A DNA stretch of 7,972 bases, from assembly GCA_031289235.1 (NCBI GenBank), contig JAITPU010000078.1:1-7972 (forward strand), in the 5' to 3' direction. The position numbers and the translations under genes were made by a program. Each line of letters starts with the position of its first letter. Position 1 is the stretch's first letter. The notes below the pieces were generated by a model that searched no databases, was not told the DNA's origin, and was given only the letters and a program-made list of their open reading frames with translations. Origin of the DNA: Eubacteriales Family XIII. Incertae Sedis bacterium. Lineage in GTDB: Bacteria; Bacillota; Clostridia; Peptostreptococcales; Anaerovoracaceae. Shown here piece after piece: positions 7,586 through 7,972 of the stretch.

Positions 7586-7592
7586 TTCGCAA
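7564..7592 (-). promoter_or_regulatory. Predicted sigma-A type promoter of the mraZ operon
   Basis: On the minus strand TTGCGA (7587-7592, 4 of 6 to TTGACA) and TATAGT (7564-7569, 5 of 6 to TATAAT) are separated by 17 bp. Transcription would start near 7557, leaving a leader of about 30 nt before the mraZ ATG. The MraZ boxes occupy the spacer and the -10. This is the only good promoter I see for the operon in the window. Confidence 0.65.
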
Positions 7593-7603
7593 CAATCAAA
7601 AAC

Positions 7604-7630
7604 AAAAAAAGGCCGCCAAACCTTTTTTTT
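7604..7630. repeat. A7GG / CCT7 palindrome upstream of the mraZ promoter
   Basis: aaaaaaagg (7604-7612) and ccttttttt (7621-7629) form a 9-bp inverted repeat around an 8-nt loop. It has A-runs on one side and T-runs on the other, so on both strands it resembles a bidirectional intrinsic terminator. Only two G:C pairs are present, making it a weak hairpin. It could insulate the mraZ promoter from upstream transcription, or it could act as curved A-tract DNA. Confidence 0.35.
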
Positions 7631-7799
7631 GCGCGAATTCCTTTTGGCACAAATTCAAAAAAACGAAGCTTTACAATATCTTGTGCAAGAATATATGTTC
7701 ACACGCCAAATATATTACATAAATACGGCGACGGGCGCGGGGGTTCAAAGTGGAGGATCTTTTCACGCGCGTGTCTGAAGTAAGAGCGAAGTGATAGCA
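7631..7799. other. Non-coding stretch between the mraZ promoter region and the plus-strand terminator
   Basis: I see no convincing gene here. The left part is AT-rich and holds a TACAAT -10-like hexamer on the plus strand (7672-7677), a dyad around CTTGTGCAAG (7680-7689) and GAATATATGTTC (7689-7700). The right part is GC-rich and holds the perfect palindrome CACGCGCGTG (7764-7773) within an imperfect hairpin (7759-7780). Because a plus-strand terminator follows directly, this stretch may be the template of a small RNA, but it matches no RNA family I recognise. Confidence 0.3.
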
Positions 7800-7821
7800 A
7801 TGCCTTCGGGCATATTTTTTT
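7800..7821 (+). terminator. Intrinsic terminator with UUCG tetraloop (plus strand)
   Basis: ATGCC (7800-7804), the loop TTCG (7805-7808) and GGCAT (7809-7813) form a 5-bp hairpin capped by the exceptionally stable C(UUCG)G tetraloop, followed by A and seven Ts (7815-7821). The U-tract lies only on the plus-strand side, so it ends rightward transcription. No plus-strand gene was found in front of it: everything leftward beyond 7528 is minus-strand coding. Confidence 0.7.
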
Positions 7822-7847
7822 GTCAAGTTTTTGGCCACGACAAACGC

Positions 7848-7972
7848 ATGAAGGGCAAGGAGAAACAGAGGGATGAAAGAATTAAAATATTAAAGGGATA
7901 CAAATTATTAAATCCCCATAATTTTATCAAGATATTTCACAACGTTCAGGCTGATCATATAGCGTTTTCCCT
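7848..7972 (+). CDS. Possible partial open frame of unknown function at the right edge
   Basis: An ATG at 7848 opens 41 codons without a stop to the window edge. The product is lysine-rich at first (MKGKEKQRDERIKILKGYK), then mixed. I do not recognise it. No Shine-Dalgarno is visible close to the ATG. The region is clearly more AT-rich than the dcw genes. A short competing minus-strand frame reads inward from the edge to a TAA at 7908-7910 (20 codons, ending YLDKIMGI), which could instead be the tail of a gene lying upstream of mraZ. The sequence shown cannot decide between them, and both may be chance. Confidence 0.2.
   Translation, partial: MKGKEKQRDERIKILKGYKLLNPHNFIKIFHNVQADHIAFS

Noticed and set aside
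7741..7750. GGGTTCAAAG, resembling a tRNA T-loop
   Set aside because: No complementary T-stem follows, and no acceptor or anticodon arms can be built around it.
7750..7755. An extra GTGGAG on the plus strand, identical to the MraZ box core
   Set aside because: Single copy, opposite orientation, about 165 bp from the tandem boxes and without 10-bp partners; probably chance.
7430..7783. Plus-strand open frames running across the mraZ start and the promoter region (7430-7783 and 7500-7778)
   Set aside because: They begin inside mraZ in antisense and read through the MraZ boxes and the A/T palindrome; the products look random. The terminator downstream might tempt one to call them genes, but nothing in the translations supports it.
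7771..7794. Micro-ORF GTG...TGA (7 codons, MSEVRAK) before the plus-strand terminator, as a leader peptide
   Set aside because: The nearest GGAGG (7752-7756) is 14 nt from the GTG, too far, and no regulated gene follows directly; not supportable.
1..7972. CRISPR arrays, insertion sequences, attachment sites, rRNA or tRNA genes
   Set aside because: No regularly spaced repeats beyond the MraZ boxes, no transposase or integrase motifs, and no structural RNA signatures were seen on either strand.

Overview
The window holds the start of a dcw (division and cell wall) cluster, all on the minus strand and so read from right to left: mraZ, rsmH (mraW), an ftsL-like gene, a class B penicillin-binding protein of the FtsI/SpoVD type with one C-terminal PASTA domain, murF, mraY, and the first 336 codons of murD, which runs off the left edge. 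Gene order, the small single-pass FtsL-like protein with a 'LGMVYP' motif, the PASTA-bearing transpeptidase and the GTGGAG-type MraZ boxes point to a Bacillota (Firmicutes) genome, most likely a clostridial lineage. The exact taxon cannot be read from this window. The coding part is rich in GCG/CGC codons.

Layout by position. 1-1010: murD (partial). 1011-1183: an unusually large non-coding gap for this operon, with two crossing inverted repeats. 1184-2155: mraY, overlapping the end of murF by an ATGA. 2152-3525: murF. 3549-5585: class B PBP. 5695-6141: ftsL-like. 6142-7086: rsmH. 7093-7527: mraZ. 7528-7972: non-coding or poorly resolved, AT-rich sequence. It holds the likely mraZ promoter with three 10-bp-spaced MraZ-box repeats, an A7GG/CCT7 palindrome, a plus-strand UUCG-tetraloop terminator with no obvious gene in front of it, and at the right edge short open frames on both strands that cannot be resolved.

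How the genes work together. MraZ is the likely autorepressor of the operon, and RsmH methylates 16S rRNA. The FtsL-like protein and the PBP belong to the septal peptidoglycan machinery. MurD and MurF add D-Glu and D-Ala-D-Ala to the UDP-MurNAc peptide, and MraY moves the finished precursor onto the lipid carrier (lipid I). murE, which normally lies between the PBP gene and murF, is absent here, so the meso-DAP or Lys ligase must be encoded elsewhere.

Most of the window is an ordinary, well-conserved locus. I found no convincing new system. The points worth a second look are the structured mraY-murD gap, the missing murE, the promoter with built-in MraZ boxes, and the orphan terminator that may end a small RNA divergent from mraZ.
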